A stretch of 64,000 bases of DNA from Microstegium vimineum (taxonomy: Eukaryota; Streptophyta; Magnoliopsida; Poales; Poaceae): NCBI GenBank assembly GCA_022036555.1, contig CM039129.1, forward strand, positions 28,012,553 through 28,076,552, read 5' to 3'. The notes below the pieces were generated by a model that was not told where the DNA came from, did no database searches, and worked only from the letters and a program-made list of their open reading frames with translations. Within the stretch, counting starts at the first letter, position 1. Each line of letters starts with the position of its first letter. Both the position numbers and the translations under genes were made by a program. This document shows, piece by piece, positions 1-11,906 of the stretch.

Positions 1-1336
1 CATGTTTCTAGTGTAATTATTTAAGATTTTATTCTTACAATTACCTAGTACATATAATTCATAATGTGTGATAAATAATTACATTAAAAAAATATCACAC
101 GACATATATATTATATCAATAAGAAAATACTACAGGTCGTGCTGCGACCAGGTCGTGCGGCGACCTCTTACAAACAGCACTCAGCATGAACTTGATATTG
201 TTGTACATTCATAAACTCTGCAACTTAAGGTGATATAGGCAGCGGCAATTGACTTTAGTGTTGGAGTATGTAGCCGGAAAACGTGTCTCGGCGTGCTGAC
301 AGAGGACACGGACCATGAAGGTTGTATACCAGCGAGCAAGTCGTAGTGCTAAACTACTAATGCATGACTTCTAGCATGCCCTATATAATTTTAGGTTTGT
401 CCGAAAATTCAGTCGGCGATATAGCTCATTCCAATTGTACTACCGGTCAATGCCGAAAACAACACCTTCTATATATGTATGTTCGTATCCTGCCGGGATA
501 TGTTGCCACTGGCTTCATGCACGAGTACGGTGCTTCTACATTCATGTACTAGTTCTAGTTGTACACGTGGCTCCTGACTTCGTGCAGAAAAATTATTATG
601 CATATTTAATACATGCATGATCATTGGTCAAGAAAACCAACTCACACTAACTTCATGTTATACGCATGATTGCTATGGCTAGTATATGTGCGTTCGTTTA
701 TTAGTCGCTAACTTCCTGTCGGCGACAAAGTTTGTAGACTCGTGCAAGACGTCATAGGTGTGCCATGTATACATACTGTTTGCATATATTATATACAAAT
801 TAAAAAGCAAAATAATCCAGCCTGATGCATGGCTGATTGGTACTGATCGAACATGCGGACTCAGGGTCGCATGGCAGCGATCGTGCAAGATCGGTTTCTC
901 TGCAACGAGACATGCAGTGACAGGAGCATGTATCGATCCATGCGTATATTTTTGCTGTACTGGCCGTGCGTGTATGCTCGTACTTTCGTGTACTTCATGA
1001 CCAATTATTCAAGAGAATAAAATATGTACCGTACGATTTACGATTCAAAGACGTCGATTCAAAGGGATGCCAATTTGATCTACATCACATGTCGCGTAGG
1101 GCAGTGATTAGTAGATACATACCGCGTAGGGTGTTTGACAGTGTCGTAGAACCGTCTGCTTGACGATGACGATGCTCGTCGATGCAGTACAGATTCGTTG
1201 CGTAGAGGTAACAGCTAACAACGTCAGGGATGTCGACGTCGTCGAAGTAGTCGCGTCGAGGACGTCAGTGTTGACGTCGAAGATCGACGGCAACTTCAGC
1301 GGCGATGTCGACGTAGAGCTTGTCGTGTTGATAACG
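1..1336. other. AT-rich intergenic DNA, no gene seen
   Basis: No open reading frame here has recognisable protein similarity; the short ORFs on both strands look like chance frames. Positions 135-173 hold two near-copies of a GTCG-rich GGTCGTGCNGCGACC motif, which is locally palindromic. Positions 1140-1330 are rich in GTCGACGTCG-like dinucleotide-periodic sequence. I cannot assign either to a known element. If the LTR proposed at 1337-1612 is real, the left part of this stretch could be its decayed internal region, but I see no Gag or Pol in it. Confidence 0.5.
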
Positions 1337-1612
1337 TGTTATAAAACTCGTTATCGGCGGTTCGGATCTTTCCCTCTCCGTCTCTCATGATCAACATAGT
1401 AGATGAAAATAGTAGAACAAGTAGCCACAAGATATGGAGACTATTCTTTATTCCTCTTGATATTGGTTGATTACAACATAGATCTCTCACGTATATATAG
1501 TTCTATCAGTGTCTATGATTTGGTAAGAGCCCATATACAAACGGATTAGAATTAAGATTATGATTCTTCGTTTTTCTTTCCTTCTAGGATAGAATCCATG
1601 TGTTTTACAACA
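1337..1612 (-). repeat. Possible short LTR (Copia-like) with adjacent primer-binding-like site
   Basis: The stretch starts TGTTATAAAAC and ends TTTTACAACA, so it has TG...CA ends. On the minus strand it holds a TATATATA box near 1493-1500 and an AATAAA-like signal near 1447. Immediately outside it, 1322-1335 read on the minus strand gives GTTATCAACACGAC, which resembles primer-binding sites seen beside some plant Copia LTRs. I could not find a second LTR, a target duplication or any Gag/Pol, so it may be a truncated or solo element, or a coincidence. Confidence 0.4.
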
Positions 1613-1827
1613 CAAATTAATTATCCCATCCATGTCTTGATCTAACGGGCCGCGGGCCAGCTAGCTTACCCGGTGGCATCGCATACAGTAGTTAGCAACT
1701 GTGCCGCCCCTGCGTTCCCTCCAGTCCACTGTCCACGTGCTGCGCCATCATGAGACGAGGGCGCCTTTGTTCCCTTGTACGTGGCCAGGCGATCTGGTCT
1801 GAGCAGAGCTGCCTAAGTGCTGCAACA

Positions 1828-1947
1828 CAGCTTGTTTGTATCTTTGTAACAATTGAGCTCGGTCCAAGTGAACATGTATTTGCGACCCAGTTTGTTTGTG
1901 CCTTTGTACCAATTGAGCCCGGTCCAAATGAACATGTATTTGCGACC
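1828..1947. repeat. 60-bp direct tandem duplication
   Basis: Two head-to-tail units of 60 bp start at 1828 and 1888. Each contains the shared strings TTGTTTGT, CAATTGAGC and GAACATGTATTTGCGACC, with a few substitutions between them. The duplication stays open in one frame on both strands because its length is a multiple of three, but the resulting peptides resemble nothing I know. It is most likely a local slippage or unequal-exchange duplication. Confidence 0.75.
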
Positions 1948-2285
1948 CATCAGGCAGCCGTGCTGAGAGACCAAACGCTACTAAAAATCGCATGTGTGTG
2001 CCACGAGAAGTCGTGCATGCATCGCGAGGAGCCGTGCTCCAGACAACAGAGGTTTTTGTCGTTTATAGAGGGCCAGGCTTGAGGGGTGTTTTTGGCTCTT
2101 GAAAGCCAGACTCGCTCGCGGGCTAGGATGAGAAACATGACAAGTTGTATCCATGAGCGCAGCCGGGCTGCCGGGAGATCCTCGCAAACGCACCCTTGGT
2201 GTTTTTGTGTTTAAAATATGATGGGAAGTAATAGAAAAATAACAAAAGAAATAATTAAAAGAAACACACATATACCATCTCAAGT

Positions 2286-2291
2286 TTATTA
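2286..2291 (-). terminator. Polyadenylation signal of the cupin gene
   Basis: The minus strand reads AATAAA at 2291-2286, preceded by AATAAT, about 170 nt after the stop codon. This is a usual position for a plant near-upstream poly(A) element and implies a 3' UTR of roughly 190-200 nt. Confidence 0.55.
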
Positions 2292-2459
2292 TTACATGAA
2301 ACGATCTAGCTAAACAAACTGGCAAGACTTGATGATTCTAAACTGAAGCTAAAAACGACGACACACCCAAGACAAATCTTGGCGAAGTGTACCCGAGATG
2401 GATGGACATAATTACCAGGCAGCACCGTTCCCGTGAGTTCCATCGGCGAATTGAACGGA

Positions 2460-3785
2460 TCAGTTTGACGAAGGCGCGAAGAAGATCTCCGAGTCAAGCC
2501 TCTTGGAACGGAACAGCTTCTCCATCTCCGGCGTGGCGTTGAACGACGCCTGCAGGACCGCAGGAGAGATTGCCTTCCACACCGATGTCCTGCCCGCCAA
2601 GTGGCTAAAGATTGGGCTGCAATGCAAACACACGTACAATCGCATGGTTAATTAACAACAATTTAACACACAATTGCATAGTTGATGCATGATTAATTTA
2701 GTGCATATTAATTACTTGGGTGTGGTGATGATGGAGAACCACTCCATGCCGGTTTCGTCGGCGATCTTGGAGACAACGAAGAACCTGGGGACGATGAAGA
2801 GGCAGCCTCCTTCGGCGCGGGTCTCCAGCACCCGCGTGCCGTCGATCCCGACCACCTGCACGCGCCCGCTGCCACGCACGATGTAGGTGACCTGGTACGC
2901 CGAGTCGCAGGAGAACCCCGGCGAGCACATGGAGTGCGCGTCGATCCTGACGAGGTCAGCGCCGAGCCCGACGTCCCCGACGAGCGGCAGGTTCCGGGTG
3001 TTGAGGAGGACGACGCGGCCTCCGTTCTTGATGTCCACGTCAAGCGGCGCCTCCAGGCAGTTGAGGACCATGCCCTCCCTGTCCTCATCGCGGGCCTCGG
3101 GCATCCTGTGCCCGTCCTTGACCCTCACGATGCCGGCGCCGGGCTGGGTGGAGACCAGCTCGGCGGCGGCGTCCAGGGTGAGGTCCCATGCGCGGGCAAC
3201 GAACTCGGTGGAGGAGCCTGTGAAGATGCCCGTGGCGCCCGTGAGCTGGAAGTTGGTGAACTGGCCCCGCTTGTGGCCTGTGGACGTGTCGCCGAGGAAG
3301 AGCACCACCAGGTCGGAGTCGGTGGAGTCGGCGGCGTTGTGCCACCACGTCACGACGCCGAATGGGAGCGCCAGAGAGTCACCCTCCTTGACGGGGATCA
3401 CCTTCTCCTTGGTCGCCTCCGGCAGAACCACGCCGCACGTACCCTTACCTGCATTGGAGAATGGAGATTATATTATTGCGAGTTGATTAACTGACGATCA
3501 TCTAACAATCGATCGAGATGCCCCACGCATATATGGCGATAGATTTATATGAGCATTAAAATAAAGAAACAGAATATATATATACTTGCCTTGGAGGACG
3601 TAGGCGACCTTGGCAGAGTCGGAGTAGCTGGGCAGGGCAAGGCCTCCGGCGGAGAGACAGAGCTTGGCGGCGCCAATGGAGGCATCGCCGAGCATGGGCA
3701 GATCGGCGGGGGACCAGTCGTAGTAGGCTCCGCCGTCGCTGCCGTAGGCCTTGTGGGGTTTCTTTGGGCTTAGGTCCATGGACAT
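2460..3785 (-). CDS. Two-cupin 11S-globulin/legumin-like protein (small cupin family)
   Basis: Three exons on the minus strand, 3785-3590, 3448-2716 and 2616-2460, join to 1086 nt or 361 residues plus stop. The product matches the plant RmlC-like cupin family of about 356 residues (Arabidopsis At1g07750/At2g28680 type, often annotated glutelin type-D or legumin-like) over its full length. I recognise the N-terminal MDLSPKK, then VAYVLQG, a first cupin with GDSLALPFGVVTWW, RAWDLT, a second cupin with ADLVRIDAHSMCSPGFS and YIVRGSGRVQVVG, and the terminal HLAGRTSVWKA and FFAPSSN. The start MSMDLSPKK at 3785 was chosen because relatives begin with M-x-x-DLS. A second ATG lies two codons in. The classical metal-binding His cluster of enzymatic cupins is not evident, as in seed globulins. 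The frame is intact, so this looks like a working host gene. The family's exact biochemical role is not settled; a storage or stress-related role is plausible. Confidence 0.93.
3449..3589 (-). other. First intron of the cupin gene, apparently GC-AG
   Basis: Read on the minus strand, exon 1 ends CAAG at 3590 and the intron starts GCAAGT at 3589. The intron ends at 3449 with TGCAG. This is the classical strong GC donor context AG|GCAAGT. It restores the protein VLQG-K-GT-C-G-VVLPE, which matches the family spacing exactly. The nearest GT downstream (GGCAA|GTATAT) puts a stop right after the junction with this acceptor. The second intron (2715-2617) is an ordinary GT-AG intron. Confidence 0.85.
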
Positions 3786-3925
3786 CACGTGCACATCGGC
3801 GGTGGAAGTCCGCTGCACCATGTTGATCGATGACGATAGCTCAAGGATGTGGACGGTGTGTGTGTTTTTTTCAATCAAGATAAAAAGCACAGTACTGACG
3901 GCTTCGAGGTGCAGGCGTAGTACAA

Positions 3926-3932
3926 ATTTATA
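3926..3932 (-). promoter_or_regulatory. TATA box of the cupin gene
   Basis: The minus strand reads TATAAAT at 3932-3926, about 140 bp before the chosen ATG. That predicts transcription start near 3900 and a 5' leader of roughly 115 nt, normal for a plant gene. The remaining upstream sequence to the MITE at 4231 is about 300 bp of mixed composition without a motif I can call safely. Confidence 0.7.
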
Positions 3933-4230
3933 GGTCGGCATGTGGCCGGGGATCGAATTAGTTAGAAATTGACCTGATCCCCCTCTCGATCTAATCTCGC
4001 CGCTAACTGGATAATGGTTATCTTCTTTCTCAGCCTATAAACTTGCCACGTCAGTAATAATCCGGATTTACCTGCAGTCTCATCGGAACGTAGAAGTAGA
4101 TGCAGTATATATCGAATAACATCAGATCAGTTCCGAGCGCTGCTGCTAGTGCGTGCTACACTGCTACTGTGCTAACGTTCTTCAGTGGTTTTTTAGTTTC
4201 ACTTTTTCCTCCAAAAACATTTTATATATA

Positions 4231-4490
4231 CTCCCTCCATCCCAAATTATAAGTCATTCCAAGAATCTTGGAGAGTCAAAACATCTCAAGTTTGACCAAG
4301 AATTATAGACAAAACTATAAAGATTTATAACATCAAATAGGTATACTATGAAAATATAATTGATAACGAATCTAATGATACTTATTTGACATCATAAATA
4401 TTATTATATTGTTATATAAGTTTGGTCAAACTTGAGAAACTTTGACTCTCCAAGATTCTTGGAATGACTTACAATTTGGGATGAAGTGAG
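4231..4490. mobile_element. Stowaway-type MITE (Tc1/mariner derived)
   Basis: A 260-bp element starts CTCCCTCCATCCCAAATT and ends AATTTGGGATGAAGTGAG. The terminal inverted repeats extend about 50 bp (CATTCCAAGAATCTTGGAGAGTC on the left has its complement on the right). It is flanked by TA on both sides (4229-4230 and 4491-4492), the Stowaway target duplication. It has no coding capacity. It lies about 450 bp upstream of the cupin start, a common location for MITEs near grass genes. Confidence 0.93.
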
Positions 4491-5008
4491 TACTACAGAG
4501 TAGATCTAAGAACATCTCCAACAATATTAAAAAAATGCTCCTAAACTAAAAATAAAAATAAATTCGCTATGAGATTCTTGTAAGTTATTTTTTTTAATTT
4601 TAATTAAACTTATAGAAAATACATGCAACATTTATATCTCTAAATCAATTTAATATAAAAATATATTTAATGACCTATTTAATGACACTAATTATATATT
4701 ATAAATATTTATATATTTATATATATAATTAATCAAAGTTAAAATAATTGACTTCTTCAAACGCAAGAAAAACTAATGTCCAACGCGACTAAAAACTAAT
4801 GTCCAACGCGACTTCTTCAAACACAATAAATGACATCTATTTAGGGACGGATCAAGTAGACACTAAAAATTAATTGTTGTGCCTAAGCAAAGCGACTAAA
4901 AAGACTCTCTGCTTTCTTACAACATCTTTAATAATTTGCTAAACGCAAGAAAAACTAATGTCCAACAGATTGTCAAATAAACTTGCATTTTTACCAACCT
5001 GTTCTTCG
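4491..5008. other. AT-rich intergenic DNA between MITE and MULE
   Basis: No gene is seen. The strings AACATCTCCAACA (from 4511) and ACAACATCTTTAATA (near 4920) resemble the GAGCATCTCCAA end of the MITE at the right end of the window, so an old degraded MITE is possible. A short duplicated phrase (AAAACTAATGTCCAACGCGAC) occurs near 4767 and 4793, and a related form near 4950. Confidence 0.5.
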
Positions 5009-5091
5009 GACACAGATTGAGTGACTTTCCTTCATAAAGTTAGAATGTAACTTTCCATCCATCTCCCACGTCCATTCAAGATCCAATGTCT
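5009..5091 (+). repeat. Left terminal inverted repeat of the MULE
   Basis: About 83 bp that aligns with the reverse complement of 46522-46605 with a modest number of substitutions and a small length difference. It begins GACACAGATTGAG. Between it and element A (5092-5290) lies MULE 3' non-coding sequence with no gene. Confidence 0.82.
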
Positions 5092-5295
5092 TTCAAGCAA
5101 TCAGCCTAATCCATTCAGACTTGGCTAGTTTCAATGCACTGAATTATTCTCTGAACCACACCATTCACATGTATCCCGTTGAGCACAGGAAGCACCAATA
5201 AATGGAAAAATGCACTTTTTTTATAAACTAATTGATGACTTCACATAGTCAACAAATATAAAAAATATTTATTTTGACAAAATCATTGATGCATT

Positions 5296-6163
5296 TGTTG
5301 GGACATGAGTCGCGAAGGTCCCCTATGGGCCCCGGAATCAGACAAAGCAAAACCCCCCCTCCGCCAGAAAGTGCGCTTCTCAACAGAGCTAAATAACCCC
5401 AGTGTATGCGCGGACAAGGGACACGGCGAAGGCCAGTAACCTCACAACGGCGACGCGCGATCAGGCTAAGAAAGGTAATCCCGAAGATACATTTCTATGT
5501 TTGCGCAGGTACCACGACGAAGGACCCAGGTCCCCGTTTGGTGGAGACATCCGGAGCGTAGGCCCTAGGACAACGGCTGGAACCTCCGATCTGTCAGCTA
5601 AGCCAGATACGAAGGCATGATGGGAGACGCCAGAGCGAAGGTCTCAGGGCGAGCAGTCGAGACCTCCAACCCGTCGACCAAGTCGGAAACAGGCGTCCAC
5701 GGCGAGGCGCTGGGCCGAGCAAGCTGGGCCTCCATCAGCTCCCCTCGAGGCCCAGCAATTTTTAGCCGATTCTATTTTCCCAGAAGACCCCCGGAGTTGT
5801 TAGAAAGGCTCCCGGAATATTCGGGAGCAGGTAGAAGGGTATTTGTGTAACCAAGATTGTAACGTGAACAGTGTACTATAAAAGGGATCACCGCCCAATG
5901 TAATGACGAGAGACAAGATCCCTGATTTCTAGGGTTCTCGTTTTCTTAGTTGTTCACCGCCGCCATCCCGGCAGGGTTCTTCAGCATCGCGAAGGCCCAC
6001 CTTCTACACTTAACTTTCATCAGACCGAGCGAGGGACCTTCGGCGCTCGCGAAGGTTCCCCAGTGACATACCCGAAGATAACCGAGCGAGTCCCTCAACG
6101 TCCGCGGAGGGCAGGCCTTCGCTCGGCCTTCGGGTTCTGTTCGGAGAGAGGCCTTTTCCAACA
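5296..6163 (+). repeat. 5' LTR of element A
   Basis: 868 bp starting TGTTGGGAC and ending TTCCAACA. TATAAAA at 5877-5883 marks the likely Pol II promoter. It carries about 30 bp (AGGCTCCCGGAATATTCGGG region near 5808-5835) that the 3' LTR lacks. The hexamer CCTTCG/CGAAGG recurs many times. Confidence 0.93.
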
Positions 6164-6164
6164 G

Positions 6165-6176
6165 TGGCGCCCACCG
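6165..6176 (+). other. Primer-binding site of element A
   Basis: TGGCGCCCACCG begins two bases after the LTR end. It has the TGG start expected of a tRNA 3'-CCA complement. TGGCGCCC-type sites are common in plant Gypsy elements. I do not assign the tRNA. Confidence 0.75.
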
Positions 6177-6200
6177 TGCTTGGCCGAAGTCAAGCCCACG

Positions 6201-7711
6201 TTGACATCAAAGAGAGCAAGGGTAGCGGAGCTACACGAAGAAGAACCAAGGACACGTCGTAACGTGCGCAACACCTACGCCACAATAGATGGAGCACCAA
6301 GAGTCGTAGCGACAAGGCAGGCACGCCCTGTGCAACCACCGTCTCCAGCACGGGACGCCCAAAACACGCAACAACAATCCCCACCGCAGGAGGCCCAGCT
6401 AGACAAAGGCAACGAAGATGAGCAACCACCCCCAGAGCAAACACAAGAGCAAGTTTTGCAAAACCTGCAGCAAGAACTACAAAGGGCGCAGGAAGAAAGA
6501 GATCGCCTAGTCGCAGAACAGTAGACAACTCAAAGAGCGATGCAGCTATCGCAGCAAGCAGCGGAGGTGCGACAACATCTCGCACTCCTTCAAGGAGAAA
6601 TGCAAAGCATGCAACAAGGCCAGGGCGGAGGAGCTCAGCAACTCCGAAGGCCTCAAATGCCACTCCCAAACGGTGAACTGTTACTCACGAATGCATACAA
6701 CATAAACGACTATGATCAGAACCATCAACGATGGAGAATGGACTCCAAATCACCTCTGTCCGAAGGCCTACAAAACACACCCTGGCCTCAGAAGTACAAG
6801 CCTATCGCACTACCAAAGTTCAACGGCAAGACTGACCCAAGACAATTCATCATGAGCTACGAAGCGGTAGTAGCCTTCGCAGGTGGAAATGACGTCGTCT
6901 TGGCAAAATCTTTTGTGATCACAGCAGAAGGTGATGCACTAGTCTGGTACTCCATGCTCAGGCCAAGTACAATCTACTCATGGGAAGACCTTCGCGACAA
7001 AATCACAACGAATTTCAAAGGCTTCGCCAATGAGTCCCTAACCTCCTCGGATCTGTTTCAGTGCAAGCAGACACAGGGGGAGTCATTAAAAGAGTACTTC
7101 CAGTGCTTCATCCAACGCAAGGCTAAAGCACCAAACGTGTCGGAGGAAGTTGCGATTGAGGCCGCAGTCAAGGGCCTTCACATAGGACCCCTCGCAGGTC
7201 ACCTAGCAAGAGAAAAGCCATCAAACATCGTTGAACTATACAGTGAGTTCGAGAAGTACTGCAGATCAGACAATGACCTAAGAAGAAGAATATAGGAACA
7301 GAACCTCTATAAGCAGCAAGGCTCAAACCAATCTCAAGGGAATCGAAGGCCACCTAGAACGGACAACAACAACAACTGGCAACAGCCGAAGGCAGCACAT
7401 GTCTTCAATGTGTCTAATGAGCAGCAACACAATGAAGAAAAATCTCACGCAAATCAGCTCGGCCAACAACAAGGACAAGGTACCAATCGAAGGCAGAACT
7501 AGAGCAAACCCTGGAACAAGGGTCAAGGACAGAGGACCAAGAAATTATGGTGCTTTTTCCATGGCGAAGACAAGGGTCACGTCACAAGAGATTGCCTAGA
7601 GGCAAAGGAAACACAACAGAGGATGAAAGCAAGGCAGGAACAGCCTCTGGAAAACCAAACTCAAACAAGGCAGGTAAACCACACAGCTCAAGCATGGCAG
7701 CCTCAGCAGTA
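6201..7711 (+). pseudogene. Element A gag (decayed)
   Basis: One frame runs from about 6201 through a Gln-rich coiled-coil N-terminus and the retrotransposon Gag domain (FNGKTDPRQFIMSYEAVV, then TTNFKGFANESL and GESLKEYFQCFIQRK). It ends in a zinc knuckle CFFHGEDKGHVTRDC at 7551-7595. In-frame TAG codons interrupt it at 6522 and 7293. No ATG is found at the expected start; a TTG at 6201, in a context like TTG-ACA-TCA-AAG, may be the mutated start. The Gag would package the element RNA into virus-like particles. An intact-looking downstream ATG at 6540 opens 251 codons, but that piece lacks the zinc knuckle. Confidence 0.82.
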
Positions 7712-7989
7712 GTACTGCCCAGTGTACCCAAGTCTGAACTCCACTCAAGTACACCCCTCCACGATGCAAGCATCCTACTACCCAAATTTCTTGCCAGCCT
7801 GGAGACCACCGAATCCCCCAATCTCACAGCACAATAACTACCCACCACCACCTCGCATAATATTCATAGAACCATCGTAGCAAGCGCAAGGGCAGAACCG
7901 CCGATACGAAGCACTACCTCCTCCGCCACCCTAAGTGCAAAACATGCCTCAGGGAATGACACCAAAAGCAGAGCCCCTCTCTGAAAACT

Positions 7990-10900
7990 AGTTGAACCCG
8001 CACAACCCCCTCCCAACAATTGGGATGATACTGCCCATAGCCGGAGGCTCGGCCATGGAGTTCGAGACCAAAAGGCAAAAGAAGGACCACTACAGGATGG
8101 TCAACAACGTCTCTATCGAAGGTCCGATACGACACAAAGACTGGTCGAAGACCCCTATTACCTTTTTAGAAGAAGACCTCCGTCTAGAAAGCTATCCACA
8201 CACCGACGCAATGGTGATCAAAGCAAATATAGCAACATGGGAAATCAGCAGGATCCTGATAGATAAAGGAAGCTTAGCCGACATCTTGTTCGTCAACACC
8301 TTCGACCAGATGAAGCTAAGCAGAAATCAACTCTAGCCTTCAGAATCGCCACTAATAGGATTCGGAGGCCGAAAAATCAACGCCTTAGGGAAGATTTCCC
8401 TACCAGTATCCTTCGGGGACCAAAACAACGCAAGAACGGAGTACATCACCTTCGATGTCGTCGACTTGCACTATGCCTACAATGCAATCTTGGGCAGAGG
8501 ATTCACAGCAAAATTCAACGCAACAATCCATATGAGCTATCTGTGCATGAAAATCCCAGCATTTCCTAGAGTCATAACAATCCACACAAGTCAGAAAGAA
8601 GCCAGAAACATAGAAAGAAACATCAACATGGCACAAAGAAATGTAAATTCAGTGGCAACTGAAATATCCCTCGACATGCCAGCGGGAAAAAACAGACTTA
8701 CGAAGCCAAGAAGAGACGAAGGTCGTCCCACTCCAAGAGGAGGTACCGGACCGAAAGGTCATAATTAGCGCAAAGCTAACAACAGAGGAAGAGGAACAAC
8801 TCCGCACCACCCTCACCAAAAACGGAGACATCTTCGCCTGGTCAACATCTGATCTGGGCGGAGTAAGTAGACAGCTAATAGAGCACTCGCTGGATGTAAG
8901 CGAGCAATGCAAGCCAAGGATGCAAAGGCAAAGAAAGATGTCAGAAGATAGGGTCCTAGCAGCGAAGATCGAGGTCCAAAGATTGCTAGACGCGAAGGTT
9001 ATCAGAGAGGTCAAATACTCTGACTGGCTATCCAACGTCGTGCTCGTCCCAAAAAAGAACGGCAAGATGCGAATGTGCATCGACTTCACGGACTTGAACA
9101 AGGCATGCAAGAAAGATGCATTCCCTCTACCAAGAATCGACTCCTCGGTCGACAAAGCAGCAGGCTGCAAAAGGTTCTCAATGCTGGACTGTTTTTTGGT
9201 GTACCACCAGATTTGGCTCAAAAAGGAAGACGAAGACAAAACAAGCTTCACAACACCCTTCCGTACATACTGTTTCGTCAGAATGCTAGAAGGACTGAAA
9301 AACGTAGGTTCAACCTTCGCAAGAATGACAAAGGTAGTACTGGGACCTCAACTGCTACGCAACATCATAGCCTATGTTGATGACATCATAGTCGTGAGCA
9401 AAAGCGAAGCAGAACATTTGGTCGATCTCAGAGAGACCTTCGCCAATCTAAGGGAAGCAGGCCTCAAGTTAAATCCAGAGAAATGCGTCTTCGGAGTAAG
9501 CAAAGGAAAGATGCTTGGATGCATGATAGGCCCAGAGGGCATACAAGCCAACCCGGACAAAACAAAAGCAATCAAGGCAATGGTCGAACAAAAAACCAGA
9601 AAAGAAGTGCAAAAACTAACAGGAAGAATCGCAACATTGAACAGATTCAAGTCAACAGAGCGAAGCTTACCATTCTTCAAGGTGCTCATGGGGCTCTAGA
9701 AAGTTTGAATGGGGGACAGAACAGTCGAAGGCATTTCAGTGCTGAAAGCCTACCTGGCAAGTGACCTAGTTGTCACAACTGCCACCCCAGATACACCCTT
9801 ACTGCTCTACATAGCAGCAACAGAGCACATAGGAAGTGCAGTGCTGACACAAGAAAGAGAAGTCGAAGGCACAAAACAACAGTATCCAGTGTACTACATC
9901 TCAGAAGCAATATCAGGAGCGAAGCTAAATTATTCAGAGGTTGAGAAAATTGTGTATGCAGTCCTGATATCATCAAGAAAGCTCAAACACTACTTCCAGG
10001 CCCATGAAATAACGATACCTTCGACACAACTACTAGGCGACATCTTCAAGAACAAAGAAGCCTCCAGCAGAACGGCAAAATGGGTCGTAGAGCTATGCCA
10101 GTACAACATCAACTACATGCCTAGAACATCCATCAAATCACAAGCACTAGCCGATTTCGTAGCAGACTGGATCCCGCACGAAGCAACACCCGACCCAAAA
10201 GAAGAGCAATCGTGGACTACGTTCACAGGCGGAGCTTGGGGAAAGAAAGGAGCTGGAGCCTCCGCAGTCCTAATTTCACCATCAAGAGTACAAACCAAAT
10301 ATGCAGCAAAATTACTGTTCAAGTCCACCAACAACATCACAGAATATGAAGGCCTAGCCCTGGCCCTAGTGAAGGCAAAAATCCTGGGCGCACAACGACT
10401 TGGGGTCAAAACAGACTCCCAAATTGTGGCAGGGCAGGTCGAGAAAGACTTCACGACACGTGAACCCGAGTTAGCAAAATACCTCGCTCTCGTAAGAACA
10501 GCAGAAAGGAAATTCCAAGGATTTACAGTGGAACACATATCGAGGGGGTCCAACGTTGAAGTAGATGAGCTAGCGAAGGCAGCCGCAAACGGCACACCAC
10601 TGCCTGAAGGAACGTTCTATCTAGAGCTCACCGAACCTTCGAGAACACAAACATCAAAGGAAGTGCTCACACTATGCACGGAGGATTGGAGAGAGCCAAT
10701 CCGAAGACATCTAAACAATGAAGAAGACAACCAAAACCAAGCCGCAAAAGCAAGAATTGTTGCTAGGGCGCGAAGCTATATTGTGATAGATGGAGACTTA
10801 TACAAGAAAGGAGTGGTGTAGCCACTGCTGAAGTGCATCTCAAGCGAAGACGGAAAGAACCTCTTGCAAGAAATTCATTCGGGGGTCTGTGGATCTCACA

Positions 10901-11906
10901 TAGGCTCTCGAGCCTTATCTGCGAAGGCAATACACCAAGGATTTTACTGGCCAACCCACATAAAGGATGCAGAAGAGATAGCAAAAACTTGCGAAGCATG
11001 CCAGCATCTGGCAGCACACCAAAGACTACCGTCAGCAACCATTCAGCTCATACCAGCAACATGGCCACTGCAACGATGCGGCATGGATCTGGTAGGACCC
11101 CTGCCACCTTCGCAAGGGGAAACAAATTCGCGGTAGTTTCCATGGAATACTTCACAAGATGGATAGAGGCCAAGCCATTAGCAAAGATAACCTCCGAAAC
11201 AATAAGGAAATTCTTCTGGCAAAACATCATCTGTAGATTCGGAGTGCCGAGAACCCTGACAGTAGACAACGACAAACAGTTTGAGTCAGATCTATTCAAA
11301 CAATACTGCAAAAGCATTGGAACTCAGGTAGCCTTCGCCTCCGTCTACCACCCAGAATCCAATGGAGCCATGGAAAGATCAAACAGGATCATCTTCTCCG
11401 CCATTGCAAAGACCTTGTTCAACCTTCGTAAGGGAAAATGTATAGAGGAGCTGCCAAGAGTAATATGGTCCCATAACACGACAACCACCAGAGCAACAGG
11501 CTTCACCCCATTCAAGCTACTCTACGGCGAAGAAGCCATGTTACTAGAAGAGATAAACCTCCAAAGTCTGAGAGTAACAAAACACGCAATGGCGCTGAGC
11601 GAAGAGTACTCCAAGGAAGCAATAGAAGAAACAAAGCTAGAAGCAGTGCAGAACATATCAAAGTACCAGGAGCAAACAAAAAGCTAGAGGGATAGCAAGG
11701 TAATACGCAAGAACATCAAAGACAGAGACCTCGTTCTTCGAAGGAAGCCAAATGCATAAATGACTGGAAAACTTCAGCCCAAGTGGGAAGGACCCTTCAT
11801 TGCGAAGGCCGCAGGACGACCAGAAGCCTTCCTTCTAACAGATAACGAAGGCACAACAACCACGCACACCTGGAACTCCAGCAACCTAAAGAGATTCTAC
11901 ATCTAA
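7990..11906 (+). pseudogene. Element A pol: protease, RT, RNase H, integrase (decayed)
   Basis: Protease shows ILIDKGSLADIL near 8250 (the D-x-G site as DKG). RT spans about 8920-9699, with CIDFTDLNKACKKDAFP, the first catalytic Asp in SMLDCF and YVDD at 9373-9384. RNase H (9709-10700) has lost the usual first Asp: TFTGGAWG stands where VDGSWG is usual. Integrase has an HHCC finger (H...H...CEAC) near 10870-11010, GMDLVGP, VDNDKQF and NGAMERSN for D, D and E. The C-terminus ends in WNSSNLKRFYI at 11906. Stops include TAG at 9697 and 10819; frames change near 8760 and 11125. The order PR-RT-RH-INT makes it Gypsy. Confidence 0.9.

Noticed and set aside
364..1490. Several 60-80-codon ORFs on both strands in the first 1.5 kb
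   Set aside because: No domain similarity, no consistent codon pattern, and overlapping each other in all frames; chance ORFs in intergenic DNA.
2887..3494. Long plus-strand ORFs (186 and 199 codons) opposite the cupin gene
   Set aside because: They are shadows of GC-rich cupin exon 2; the minus-strand frame has clear family similarity and proper splice sites.
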